A program made the translations under genes and the position numbers. Shown piece by piece: positions 17,052 to 25,551 of a stretch of DNA of 64,000 nt; the stretch's first letter is position 1; each line of letters starts with the position of its first letter. Source of the stretch: Thermocrinis ruber (lineage in GTDB: Bacteria > Aquificota > Aquificia > Aquificales > Aquificaceae); NCBI RefSeq assembly GCF_000512735.1, contig NZ_CP007028.1:1240001-1304000 (forward strand). Reading direction: 5' to 3'. A model generated the notes under the pieces. That model was not told where the DNA came from. It did no database searches and saw only the letters and a list, made by a program, of their open reading frames with translations.

Positions 17052-17791
17052 ACAGCCTTGAGCCAAGCCACTTACCTCAAGCTTTTATTTTGGTCCTCTT
17101 TGCGGTAGCCTTATCTTACTTTTACAACCTACGGGCAGAAAAGGATTTGCTTGAGAGCTCCATAAGGACTACGGTCCAACTTCTTTTGGTGGGCTATATC
17201 CTCCAGTTTGTCTTAAAAGTGCAATCCTTTGCCTTTCTAATGCTCATTCTCTTTTTGATGTCTATCTTTGGGAGCATAACTGCAGTGGAAAGGTTCAGGC
17301 TACAGGGTAGCTTTGGAAAGCTCTTTTTAAAGAGCTACATAGCTCTGGTGGTCCCGTCCTCCTTTGTGTTTGTTCTGCTCTATCTGATGGGCTACGTTAG
17401 AAAGGACCCGGTTAGTATGATCACTCTTTGGGGCTTGGTGCTTGGCAATTCCCTCAGCAACGTTTCTTTGACCTTTGAAAGGATGCGTTCAGAAGCCTTC
17501 AACCGAATAAGGGAGATAGAGGCAAAGGTTGCCTTGGGTACTCCGTTAAAGAAGGCTATGGAGGAGGTTATCCAAAACGCTATAAGAGTGTCTATGATGC
17601 CAAAATACAACATGCTCAGGTCTGCGGGGCTTGTGCACATACCGGGCGTGGCGGTGGGCATGATCGTGGCTGGTGCAGACCCAATCGGTGCAATGGTCTT
17701 TCAGGTGGTGGTGATGTTTGTCTTGCTTACGGTATCCTTCTTCACTTCCTTTTTAACAGCCCTTTTGACTTATAGCTCTGTGCTTAGATAG
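17048..17791 (+). CDS. ABC transporter permease, UPF0014/FetB family
   Basis: Integral membrane protein of about 247 aa with six to seven predicted helices, of the family that includes the E. coli iron exporter permease FetB. Typical features are the early hydrophobic helix LLLVGYILQFVL, the conserved middle GLVLGNSLSNVSLTFERM and the C-terminal MPKYNMLRSAGLVHIPGVAVGM block with VGMIVAGADPIGAMVFQ. ATG 17048 overlaps the queC stop as ATGA and is preferred over the upstream open frame. No ATP-binding partner (FetA) is adjacent. Iron export is inferred from family only. Confidence 0.85.
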   Translation: MNSLEPSHLPQAFILVLFAVALSYFYNLRAEKDLLESSIRTTVQLLLVGYILQFVLKVQSFAFLMLILFLMSIFGSITAVERFRLQGSFGKLFLKSYIALVVPSSFVFVLLYLMGYVRKDPVSMITLWGLVLGNSLSNVSLTFERMRSEAFNRIREIEAKVALGTPLKKAMEEVIQNAIRVSMMPKYNMLRSAGLVHIPGVAVGMIVAGADPIGAMVFQVVVMFVLLTVSFFTSFLTALLTYSSVLR

Positions 17792-17801
17792 TTATAATAC
17801 T

Positions 17802-20036
17802 ATGCCTGTGGAGGAGGTTTATAAGCTTTACGGGCTCACGAAGGAGGAATATGAGAGTATAGTCAAAAGGCTTGGTAGAGAGCCAAACCATGTGGAACTT
17901 GGTATTCTTGGTGCCCTTTGGTCGGAGCATTGTTCTTATAAATCTTCAAAGAGGCTTTTGAAGCTCTTTCCTACCCAAGGAGAGCATGTAATTCAGGGAC
18001 CGGGGGAAAATGCAGGCGTTGTAAAGCTTGATGATAAAGTCTGGCTCGCCTTTAAGATAGAAAGCCACAATCATCCTTCCTTCATAGAACCCTTCCACGG
18101 CGCTGCCACAGGTGTGGGTGGGATCATAAGGGATGTGCTCTCTATGGGTGCAAGACCTATAGCCTTGATGGATTCTCTGCGGTTTGGTTTGCCACTAGAT
18201 TCAAAGACAAAACACATAGTAAAAGGCGTAGTAAAGGGCATATCCCACTATGGCAACTCGGTGGGCATTCCCACGGTGGGCGGAGAGACCTTTTTTGAAG
18301 AGTGCTACAAGACCAACCCTCTGGTGAATGCTTTTTGCCTTGGCATAATTCCTGCGGGCAGGATGTTCCGGGCGAGGGCAACAAAACCCGGACAACTGCT
18401 CTTTTTAATAGGCTCTTCCACTGGAAGGGATGGCATACACGGTGCGGTTATGGCGTCCGGTGAGTTCAGCGAAGACACAGAGAGCAAAAGACCCAACGTG
18501 CAGGTGGGAGACCCTTACTTTGAAAAAAAGCTCATAGAAGCGCTCATGAGGATAATAGAGGAAGATCTGGTGGTGGGTATTCAGGACCTTGGCGCCGCGG
18601 GTCTTGCGGGTGCATCCTCCGAGCTGGCAAACAAATCCAAAATGGGCGTGGTGCTATACCTTGAAAGGGTGCCTCTCAGAGAAGAGGGAATGAACCCTTA
18701 TGAAATTCTCCTTTCTGAGAGCCAAGAGCGAATGCTTTTGGTGGTAGAAAGGGACAAGGTTCAAAGGCTGAAAGAACTGGCAAAGGATTTCCACTTGGAG
18801 GGTGAGGTGGTGGGGGAAATGACCGATGATGGTATGTTCCGTGCCTACTTCCACGGGGAGCTTGTGGCAGAACTGCCCGTAAGCCTAATAACCGAGGAAG
18901 CACCCGTTTACGAAAGACCAAGCAGGGAGCCCGATTACATAAAGCAGGTTAGGTCCTTCAAAGAAGAGGAGTTAGAGCAAAAGGACATAAAGGATTCCCT
19001 TCTTAAGCTTTTGTCCTCTCCCAACGTGTGCTCCAAGGAGTGGGTTTACAGTCAGTATGACTATCAAGTGGGGACAAACACGGTGTTGGTGCCAGGGGGA
19101 GATGCTGCGATTCTGCGTATAAAGTGGGTAGTAAGCCCGGAGATAAAAAGCGAAAAGCTCGTAGCCTTGAGCTGTGAGGGGAACGGCAGGATGGTCTTTC
19201 TGAACCCTTATGAAGGCGGAAAGTACGTAGTGGCGGAAGCCCTCAGAAACCTTGCCTGTGTGGGTGCACAGCCCTTGGCCATAACGGATTGTCTGAACTT
19301 TGGAAATCCAGAAAGGCCGGAGGTAATGTGGCAGTTGGAGATGGCAATAAGGGGGATGGCGGACGCCTGCAAGTTCTTTGGGGTGCCCGTAGTAAGCGGA
19401 AATGTGTCCCTCTACAACGAAACGGTGGAGGAAAAGGAAATCAGAAACATATACCCAACTCCCATTTTGGTGGCAGTGGGTGCCATAGAAGGGAAAAGGT
19501 TCGTAACCCACAAGTTTGAGGAGGAGGGTAGTTTGGTCTTTTTGATAGGAGACCTGAAAAGAAGCTGGGGCTTGGGGGGTAGCGAATACTTAAAGGTGGT
19601 GCACGGAATTGTGGCTGGAGATGTGCCCGCGGTGGACCTGAAGAAAGAAAAGTTACTGCATGAAACCCTAATAAAGCTAATAAAAGAGGAAATAATTCTT
19701 TCTGCCCACGATGTATCCACCGGCGGACTTATGATTGCCCTCTTAGAGTGCCTCTTTGGCACGGGACTTGGTCTAGAGCTAAACCTTTACACCGAGGAAG
19801 CCCTTGATAGGTTCTTCTTCTCCGAAAGTCCCACAAGGGTGGTGGTTAGCGTAGAAAAGGATAAAGAAGAACTTTTGAAAAACTATGTGGAAAGCGTGGG
19901 ATTGGATTGGCTATATTTGGGTAAAGTAAAGGGTGAGCCAGAGCTTATTGTGAAACTCTACGAAGAGCCCATACTCAAAGAGAATGTTGAAGATCTGGAA
20001 AAACTATGGAGAGATTCTTTAGCCAATATGCTTTAA
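17802..20036 (+). CDS. purL: Phosphoribosylformylglycinamidine synthase subunit PurL
   Basis: Purine synthesis enzyme converting FGAR to FGAM with glutamine-derived ammonia from PurQ (small-type system). 744 aa, normal for small PurL. Visible motifs: ALWSEHCSYKSSK (catalytic His), FKIESHNHPSFIEPFHGAATG, GGETFFEECY and, in the second half, ADACKFFGVPVVSGNVSLYNE and LSAHDVSTGGLMIALLE. A TATAAT at 17793-17798 lies only 3 nt before ATG 17802; if that is the promoter, GTG 17808 might be the functional start. No purQ or purS in the window. Confidence 0.96.
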   Translation: MPVEEVYKLYGLTKEEYESIVKRLGREPNHVELGILGALWSEHCSYKSSKRLLKLFPTQGEHVIQGPGENAGVVKLDDKVWLAFKIESHNHPSFIEPFHGAATGVGGIIRDVLSMGARPIALMDSLRFGLPLDSKTKHIVKGVVKGISHYGNSVGIPTVGGETFFEECYKTNPLVNAFCLGIIPAGRMFRARATKPGQLLFLIGSSTGRDGIHGAVMASGEFSEDTESKRPNVQVGDPYFEKKLIEALMRIIEEDLVVGIQDLGAAGLAGASSELANKSKMGVVLYLERVPLREEGMNPYEILLSESQERMLLVVERDKVQRLKELAKDFHLEGEVVGEMTDDGMFRAYFHGELVAELPVSLITEEAPVYERPSREPDYIKQVRSFKEEELEQKDIKDSLLKLLSSPNVCSKEWVYSQYDYQVGTNTVLVPGGDAAILRIKWVVSPEIKSEKLVALSCEGNGRMVFLNPYEGGKYVVAEALRNLACVGAQPLAITDCLNFGNPERPEVMWQLEMAIRGMADACKFFGVPVVSGNVSLYNETVEEKEIRNIYPTPILVAVGAIEGKRFVTHKFEEEGSLVFLIGDLKRSWGLGGSEYLKVVHGIVAGDVPAVDLKKEKLLHETLIKLIKEEIILSAHDVSTGGLMIALLECLFGTGLGLELNLYTEEALDRFFFSESPTRVVVSVEKDKEELLKNYVESVGLDWLYLGKVKGEPELIVKLYEEPILKENVEDLEKLWRDSLANML

Positions 20037-20497
20037 CCTACTTGGCGGTCTGCTTTTTTGTATTGATGGTAGACCTTTATACAAAACACCTGGCGGAGCA
20101 GTTTATAGAGGGAGAGGTCCAAATACTGCCTTTTCTCAAGCTGGTTATGGTTTATAACAAGGGCGTAGCCTTTGGACTCTTTTCCCAAGCTCCCGACTGG
20201 CTGAGGCTTCCCATCTTGCTACTTTTTCCACCCATTGCGGTCCTTATAACCTTTATATACTCCATAAAGCAAAAGGATCCTGTGGTTTCCCTTTGCATGG
20301 GTGCCATAGGTGGTGGAGCCCTTGGGAACCTATACGACCGCCTCTTTTTGGGACAGGTAAGGGACTTTATCTACCTTTCCTACGGGAAATTTTCCTACCC
20401 TGCCTTTAATTTGGCGGATGCCTCAATCTCTGTTGCAATAGTTGTTTTTCTTTTTTATGAGTTTTTCAGGAAAAGAAAAACTTACGATCTGCACTGA
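20006..20497 (+). CDS. lspA: Signal peptidase II (prolipoprotein)
   Basis: Inner-membrane aspartyl protease that cleaves lipoprotein signal peptides. 163 aa with four hydrophobic segments. Catalytic Asp residues lie in GALGNLYDRLFLGQVRDF and FNLADASI; MVYNKGVAFGLF is the conserved N-terminal block. The start overlaps the purL end by 31 nt. Relevant to the several lipoprotein-like products in this window. Confidence 0.94.
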   Translation: MERFFSQYALTYLAVCFFVLMVDLYTKHLAEQFIEGEVQILPFLKLVMVYNKGVAFGLFSQAPDWLRLPILLLFPPIAVLITFIYSIKQKDPVVSLCMGAIGGGALGNLYDRLFLGQVRDFIYLSYGKFSYPAFNLADASISVAIVVFLFYEFFRKRKTYDLH

Positions 20498-20555
20498 AAA
20501 TTTTCATTTTTTATTCATATAAAAGTCGTAAGCTATAAATTAAGGAGGTGTAAAA

Positions 20556-20804
20556 ATGAGGAAGTTGGTTTTGGCACTTCTTATGATTGGCGGACTGTCC
20601 TTTGCAAAGGATCGTGTCTTCTTTTCCGTGGGAATAAACCTAGGCATTCCTTATTACTGCCCTGAGAGGGTGGTATACGTGGAAAGACCGGTGGTTTATC
20701 GTTCCTACTACACTCCCGTTTATTACATGACAGTGGAGAAAAGGATAGTCATAATTCATAAACACAAGCACAAACATCGGAAACACTGGAAAGAGTGGGA
20801 GTAA
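20556..20804 (+). CDS. Small exported protein with His/Lys-rich tail (82 aa)
   Basis: MRKLVLALLMIGGLSFAKD is a Sec signal peptide. The short mature part is Tyr/Val/Arg-rich (PVVYRSYYTPVYYM) and ends HKHKHKHRKHWKEWE, a possible metal-binding tail. A strong AAGGAGGTG precedes ATG 20556. Upstream (20495-20530) is TGAAAATTTTCATTTTT, similar to the region before the 15.3-kb exported protein. It precedes the molybdenum hydroxylase genes by 65 bp but a separate promoter-like site lies between. No known family identified. Confidence 0.75.
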   Translation: MRKLVLALLMIGGLSFAKDRVFFSVGINLGIPYYCPERVVYVERPVVYRSYYTPVYYMTVEKRIVIIHKHKHKHRKHWKEWE

Positions 20805-20819
20805 TTTAGAAAAGAAAAT

Positions 20820-20848
20820 TTGACAACATATATCCTGCGGATTAAGCT
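20820..20848 (+). promoter_or_regulatory. Possible promoter of the molybdenum hydroxylase operon
   Basis: TTGACA (20820-20825), 17-nt spacer, TAAGCT (20843-20848, 3 of 6 matches). The -35 is perfect, the -10 weak, which would suit an activator-dependent promoter. Confidence 0.4.
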
Positions 20849-20869
20849 TTTCGGGGAAGGGGGTTTATT

Positions 20870-21328
20870 ATGACTGAAATCTACATCAACGGAAATTTAT
20901 ACAAGGTAAGCTTGCCCGAGGATACTCCTCTTCTTTGGGTGATAAGGGAGCATATTGGCTTGACTGGCACCAAGTTTGGATGTGGTAAGGGTATATGTGG
21001 AGCTTGCACAGTCCTTTTGGAAGAGGAGCCCATCCGCAGCTGCATAACTCCCTTAAAGGCGGTAAAGGGTAAGAGGATAACAACCATAGAGGGTATCCCC
21101 GCCAACCATCCGGTAAAGAGGGCTTGGGTGGAGTTGAACGTGCCCCAGTGCGGTTATTGTCAGCCCGGTCAGATAGTGGAGGCTTACGCACTCCTTAAGA
21201 AAAACCCAAGGGCGAGCAGGGAGGAGATAGTAAGAACCATGTCTTCCCACCTTTGCAGATGTGGAACTTATCCAAGAATTTTGAGGGCAATACTTAGAGC
21301 CCAAAGTATGATGGGGGTTAAAACATGA
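20870..21328 (+). CDS. Molybdenum hydroxylase 2x[2Fe-2S] subunit (IorA-like)
   Basis: Electron-transfer subunit of a xanthine dehydrogenase-family enzyme, 152 aa. The plant-ferredoxin-type cluster ligands are in FGCGKGICGACTVLL (about 40-54) plus a later Cys, and the second cluster is CGYCQPGQIVEAY with CRCGTYPRI (about 100-140). No signal peptide; it is probably exported with the Tat-tagged large subunit. ATGA overlap with the next gene. No FAD subunit is present, as in isoquinoline 1-oxidoreductase and periplasmic aldehyde oxidases. Confidence 0.92.
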   Translation: MTEIYINGNLYKVSLPEDTPLLWVIREHIGLTGTKFGCGKGICGACTVLLEEEPIRSCITPLKAVKGKRITTIEGIPANHPVKRAWVELNVPQCGYCQPGQIVEAYALLKKNPRASREEIVRTMSSHLCRCGTYPRILRAILRAQSMMGVKT

Positions 21329-23442
21329 TAGACAGAAGGGATTTTGTAAAGCTTACTGGTTTGAGTTTGGTACTTGTTTTAACAGAGGGAGGGTTCAAGA
21401 TAATCAAAGGAGCACAAGAAGAAATAATAAACCCAGTTCTCTGGGCAAACATAACCAAAGACAATCACCTTGTTTTTTTGGTTAACAAGTCGGAGATGGG
21501 GCAGGGGGTATGGACAGGGCTTGCTATGTTGGTGGCGGATGAACTGGACTTCCCTTGGGAGAGGGTAAGGGTAAGGTCTGCACCCGCAGGACCTCAATAC
21601 ATAGACAGAAAGTTAGGCATGCAACTGACGGGTGGAAGCACCAGCGTAAGGAATATGTACGACTTTTTAAGACAGCTTGGTGCCACAATGAGGGAGATGA
21701 TAATAAATCACGCCTCTGAAGAGTGGAAGGTGCCAAGGGAAAGGCTAAAGGCAAAAGGAGGCTATGTTTTTGGAAATGGAAAAAAGGCTTCTTACGGAGA
21801 GCTTTGGGAAGGGGCGGTAAAGCTTCCTATTCCCCATAAGGTTAAACTAAAGGAGCCCTCCGAGTTTATATACATTGGCAAAAACATTCCAAGAATAGAC
21901 GCCAAAGAAAAGGTGGATGGAAGTGCTATCTTTGGTATTGATGTAAGGCTCAAAGATATGGTCTATGCGGTGGTGGAAAGACCTCCAGCTTTTGGCTGTA
22001 AGCTAAAGAGCTTTGACCCAAGTCAGGCGAAGCAGGTGGAAGGGGTAATAGATGTGTTTGCCATATCCACTGGGGTGGCGGTGTGTGGCAAGGATTTCTA
22101 CTCAGCCCAAAAGGGAAGGGAGAGCTTAAAGGTAGAATGGACCGAGAGCTCAATAAAGGATTTTAACGACCAAAAGTTAGCACGCTACTACCTTAATGCC
22201 CTAAACAGGGCGGGTGCGGTGGCAAGGCATGATGGAAACCCAGAGGATGTAATATCAAAGGCTAAGGTAAAGGTGGAAGGCGTTTATCTTTTGCCCTATC
22301 TCTATCATGCCACTATGGAACCCATGGCCTGCGTGGCGGATGTGAGAAAGGATAAGTGTGTGGTTTATGCGCCCATTCAATCTCAAACTTGGGCTTTAAA
22401 AACCGTCAGCAAAATAACGGGCTTGGACGAAAAAGACATTGAAATATACACCACCTATTTGGGTGGAGGCTTTGGAAGAAAGGCAAACGTGGAGTTTTTA
22501 AGAGAAGCAGTGGAGGTATCCAAAAAGCTTGGAAGACCAGTAAAGCTAATATACACCAGAGAGGATGACGTAAAATCCGGCTGGTATAGACCTATGAACG
22601 CCACAAAGTTTGTGGGAGCCTTGGATGAAAAGGGGAGGGTAGTAGCCATACATCACAAAATAGCTGTGCCTGCGGTCTTTGAGTGGGCAGGAATGCCCTC
22701 AAAAATAGATAGGGCGGCGGTGGAAGGAATAGAAAACATGCCCTATTCGGTTCCCAACTTGCATGTGGAGTTTGTAAAAATTGACCTTCCTATACCTGTT
22801 TGGTTCTGGCGTTCGGTGGGAAGCTCCCACAATGCCTTCACCCTTGAGACGTTCATAGACAGGCTAGCAAAGGCGGGTGGTAGAGACCCAGTGGAGCTAA
22901 GGCTTGAACTACTCTCCAAAAATCCAAGAGCTCGGCGGGTAGTAGAGGTGTGTGCTGAAAAATCGGGATGGGACAAGGGTTCTCACAGGGGAAGGGCTAT
23001 GGGATTAGCTTATCATTTCTCCTTCGGAAGTCATGTAGCCCAATGTGCAGAGGTTTCCTTGGACAAAAAAACGGGCAAAATAAGGGTACATAAGGTTGTA
23101 TGCGTGATAGATTTGGGTCCCACAGTGGTGCATCCAGATTTGGTGGTTTCTCAGATGGAGAGCGCCATAGTTATGGGCTTAAGTGCGAGCCTAAAGGAAA
23201 GGGTGAGCTTTTCAGAGGGAGGTCCTCAGAGCCTTAACTTTGATACATATCCTCTCCTTATTATGGAAGAAACGCCGGAGATAGAGGTGCATATAGTAAA
23301 AGGGCAAGGACCCATGGGTGGCGTGGGAGAGCCCGGTCTTCCACCCATAGCACCCGCGGTGGCAAACGCATTACTCTGGGGATACGGCATAGAGGTCAAT
23401 CAACTTCCCATGACTCCCGATTACATAAAAACTCTCCTATAA
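21325..23442 (+). CDS. Molybdopterin-binding large subunit, isoquinoline oxidoreductase/aldehyde oxidase type (Tat-exported)
   Basis: Catalytic molybdenum-cofactor subunit of 705 aa. The N-terminus IDRRDFVKLTGLSLVLVL is a twin-arginine signal. Family segments: NKSEMGQGVWTGLAMLVADE, GGSTSVRNMYDFLRQ, YLGGGFGRKANVEF (Moco contact), WRSVGSSHNAFTLETFID, and the terminal GVGEPGLPPIAPAVANA holding the catalytic Glu (GEPG). The substrate cannot be read from sequence; hydroxylation of an aldehyde or N-heterocycle with electrons passing to periplasmic carriers is inferred. No XdhC-type maturation factor or cytochrome is nearby. Confidence 0.9.
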   Translation: MIDRRDFVKLTGLSLVLVLTEGGFKIIKGAQEEIINPVLWANITKDNHLVFLVNKSEMGQGVWTGLAMLVADELDFPWERVRVRSAPAGPQYIDRKLGMQLTGGSTSVRNMYDFLRQLGATMREMIINHASEEWKVPRERLKAKGGYVFGNGKKASYGELWEGAVKLPIPHKVKLKEPSEFIYIGKNIPRIDAKEKVDGSAIFGIDVRLKDMVYAVVERPPAFGCKLKSFDPSQAKQVEGVIDVFAISTGVAVCGKDFYSAQKGRESLKVEWTESSIKDFNDQKLARYYLNALNRAGAVARHDGNPEDVISKAKVKVEGVYLLPYLYHATMEPMACVADVRKDKCVVYAPIQSQTWALKTVSKITGLDEKDIEIYTTYLGGGFGRKANVEFLREAVEVSKKLGRPVKLIYTREDDVKSGWYRPMNATKFVGALDEKGRVVAIHHKIAVPAVFEWAGMPSKIDRAAVEGIENMPYSVPNLHVEFVKIDLPIPVWFWRSVGSSHNAFTLETFIDRLAKAGGRDPVELRLELLSKNPRARRVVEVCAEKSGWDKGSHRGRAMGLAYHFSFGSHVAQCAEVSLDKKTGKIRVHKVVCVIDLGPTVVHPDLVVSQMESAIVMGLSASLKERVSFSEGGPQSLNFDTYPLLIMEETPEIEVHIVKGQGPMGGVGEPGLPPIAPAVANALLWGYGIEVNQLPMTPDYIKTLL

Positions 23443-23457
23443 ACCGCAAAAAGCTCG

Positions 23458-23486
23458 TTGCCTGAGGAAGACTACTGCCTTATAAT
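23458..23486 (+). promoter_or_regulatory. Promoter of nitroreductase-MFS operon
   Basis: TTGCCT (23458-23463), 17-nt spacer, perfect TATAAT (23481-23486), followed 33 nt later by the start codon with an AGGGAGG site. Confidence 0.75.
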
Positions 23487-23519
23487 TATCTTAGTCAAAG
23501 CTTACAAGGGAGGTTTGCC

Positions 23520-24140
23520 ATGAAAGAATGCCTAAGGTTGATAACCGAAAGGAGGTCAATTACCTTCTTTGACCCAACCAAAGAAGTTCCCGATGAACTT
23601 ATAAAGGAGATTTTAGAGATTTCCGCCACCGCACCCTCCGGATACAACCTCCAACCTTGGGAAGTGGTAGTAGTAAAGGACAAGGAGAAAAAAAGGCAGT
23701 TAAAGGACATATGCTACGGACAGCAAAAGGTAGAGGATGCCTCCGCCAACATAGTGTTTATTGCAAACCCAAGGGCAGGCTTTGAGCATGTGGATAAGGT
23801 CCTGGACAGCTGGGTGGAGCTCGGCTACGTACCCAAAGAGGCAAAGGAAAATCTAAAGGAGAACATCCAGAGGGGATGGACCGACAGAGATAAAGCTATA
23901 AGAAAGGCTATAAGGGATACCGCCCTCTTTTGTATGACGGTTATGATCGTAGCAAGGGCTTACGGGCTTGAGACCCATCCAATGGAGGGCTTTGACGAAG
24001 AGAGATTAAAGGAGTTTTTGGGGGTAGATAAGGATAAGGTTATACCCGTCATGCTTGCCATAGGATACAAGGACCCTCAAAAGGAACTACTTCCAAGGGC
24101 ATACCGCTTTAAATTTGAAGAATTTGGCAGGTTTCTATGA
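23520..24140 (+). CDS. Nitroreductase-family flavoprotein
   Basis: 206-aa FMN-dependent NAD(P)H oxidoreductase fold. RRSITFFDPTKEVPDELI and SATAPSGYNLQPWEVVVV (FMN-binding Arg and Ser/Asn residues) open the protein; GLETHPMEGFDEERLKEFLGV and VIPVMLAIGYKD close it. The family acts on nitroaromatics, quinones or other acceptors; the substrate is unknown here. Its stop overlaps the MFS transporter start as ATGA, so the two are one operon. Confidence 0.9.
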   Translation: MKECLRLITERRSITFFDPTKEVPDELIKEILEISATAPSGYNLQPWEVVVVKDKEKKRQLKDICYGQQKVEDASANIVFIANPRAGFEHVDKVLDSWVELGYVPKEAKENLKENIQRGWTDRDKAIRKAIRDTALFCMTVMIVARAYGLETHPMEGFDEERLKEFLGVDKDKVIPVMLAIGYKDPQKELLPRAYRFKFEEFGRFL

Positions 24141-25480
24141 AGTTTATAAACACAGACCTAACCTGCAGGCTTGACGCCCTTCCCTGGACAGGATTTCACA
24201 CCAGGTTTGTTTTAGCCCTCGGCATCACTTGGGTTTTAGACGCCTTTGAAGTGGTTATAGTCAGTGCAGTCCTAAAGCCCATGGCAGAAGCCCTCCAATT
24301 TACCACCCAGCAGGCTTCCCTGATGGTAAGCGGTTTTCTCATAGGTGCCATACTGGGCTCCTTGATCTTTGGCTACTTGGCAGACAGGTTCGGCAGAAAA
24401 AAGCTCTTTATTCTTACATTGCTTCTGTATGCCGGGGGCACTTTTTTAACGGGCTTTGCCAACAGCTTTGAGTCCGCCTTGCTCTTTAGGATCTTGGCGG
24501 GTGCGGGCTTGGGTGGAGAGTTTGCAGCGATCCAGTCCGCAATAGACGAGTTTGTGCCCGCCCGCCACAGGGGAAAGGTGGATGGCACCATCACCGCCCT
24601 TTGGAACTTGGGAAGTATTATGGCTTCTTTATCTGCTTTGTATCTTTTAAAGCATTTTGACGAAGGCTTTGCTTGGAGGCTCGCCTTTTTTATTGGTGGT
24701 CTTTTGACCCTTTTGATCATATACATAAGGATATATGTGCCCGAGTCTCCCAGGTGGCTCATTTCCAAGGGAAGGCTGAAGGAGGCGGAGGAAATTGTCA
24801 AAAAGGTGGAAAGGGAGGCGGGCATCTCTCCAAAGGTGGAAAGTTGTCAGATTCCCGTTTTTGAGGGTAGCATATGGGATGCCACCAAGCTGATCCTAAC
24901 CAAATACCGGTGGAGGTTTCTTTTTAGTGCGTCAATGAGTTTTACCATACTTACCACCTACTACGGCATGATCACCTTTTTACCTCTGGGTCTTTCAAAG
25001 GTCTATAATCTTAGCTCCAAGCAGGTCTCCGAGGTGCTCTTCTTTGGAAGTGTGGGAGGACTGATTGGAGGTCTTGTGGTAGCCTTTCTAAACGACAGGG
25101 TAGGGAGAAAGGTGCTTGGGGTTAGCATAAGTGGGCTCTCCGCTTTGGCGGTTTTTCTGTTTTTGCTAACGGACGCAAACCCTAAAGTTCTTTACTTTTT
25201 GTATTCGTTGATCGCCTTTTCCTTTGCCTCTGTGGCTTATGTGATCGCAACGGAGATATACCCATCCTACATTAGGGCATACGCCATAGGAGTGCTCTCC
25301 GTTGTAGGAAGGCTCTCGGGTGCCCTTGCACCACTGCTTGTGACAACCTTGGCTAGCAGAGACTACCTGCTCGGACTTTTGTGTATATCCCTCTTTTGGT
25401 TGGTGGGCTTTCTTGCCTTTGTGATATACGCCATCAAGGGAAAAGAGACCAAGGGCATGCCCATAGAACAGATAAGTTGA
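24137..25480 (+). CDS. MFS transporter, metabolite:H+ symporter-like
   Basis: 447 aa with 12 predicted membrane helices. The inter-helix 2-3 motif GYLADRFGRKKLF and its repeat FLNDRVGRKVLG in the second half identify the major facilitator superfamily. The GLGGEFAAIQSAIDEFVPARHRGK region and YVPESPRWLISKGRLKEA resemble sugar/aromatic-acid/organic-acid symporters. The substrate is unknown; coupling to the nitroreductase suggests a shared small-molecule substrate or product. Confidence 0.85.
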   Translation: MKFINTDLTCRLDALPWTGFHTRFVLALGITWVLDAFEVVIVSAVLKPMAEALQFTTQQASLMVSGFLIGAILGSLIFGYLADRFGRKKLFILTLLLYAGGTFLTGFANSFESALLFRILAGAGLGGEFAAIQSAIDEFVPARHRGKVDGTITALWNLGSIMASLSALYLLKHFDEGFAWRLAFFIGGLLTLLIIYIRIYVPESPRWLISKGRLKEAEEIVKKVEREAGISPKVESCQIPVFEGSIWDATKLILTKYRWRFLFSASMSFTILTTYYGMITFLPLGLSKVYNLSSKQVSEVLFFGSVGGLIGGLVVAFLNDRVGRKVLGVSISGLSALAVFLFLLTDANPKVLYFLYSLIAFSFASVAYVIATEIYPSYIRAYAIGVLSVVGRLSGALAPLLVTTLASRDYLLGLLCISLFWLVGFLAFVIYAIKGKETKGMPIEQIS

Positions 25481-25500
25481 GGGTGATTTTCCTCAGTTTA

Positions 25501-25529
25501 TTGACCTAAAATCCAGCTTATCTTATAAA
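25501..25529 (+). promoter_or_regulatory. Promoter of the dehydratase/activase-like operon
   Basis: TTGACC (25501-25506), 17-nt spacer, TATAAA (25524-25529), 22 nt before the first start codon, which has a GGAGGGG site. Confidence 0.75.
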
Positions 25530-25551
25530 AAAACTTTGCAGGAGGGGTATC

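Noticed and set aside
17793-17798. TATAAT before purL counted among leaderless promoters
   Set aside because: It is only 3 nt before the ATG, too close for a start upstream of that codon; left as uncertain.
18972-19511. 179-codon minus-strand frame inside purL
   Set aside because: Antisense to conserved PurL sequence, no start signal, His/Tyr/Pro-rich low-likelihood product.
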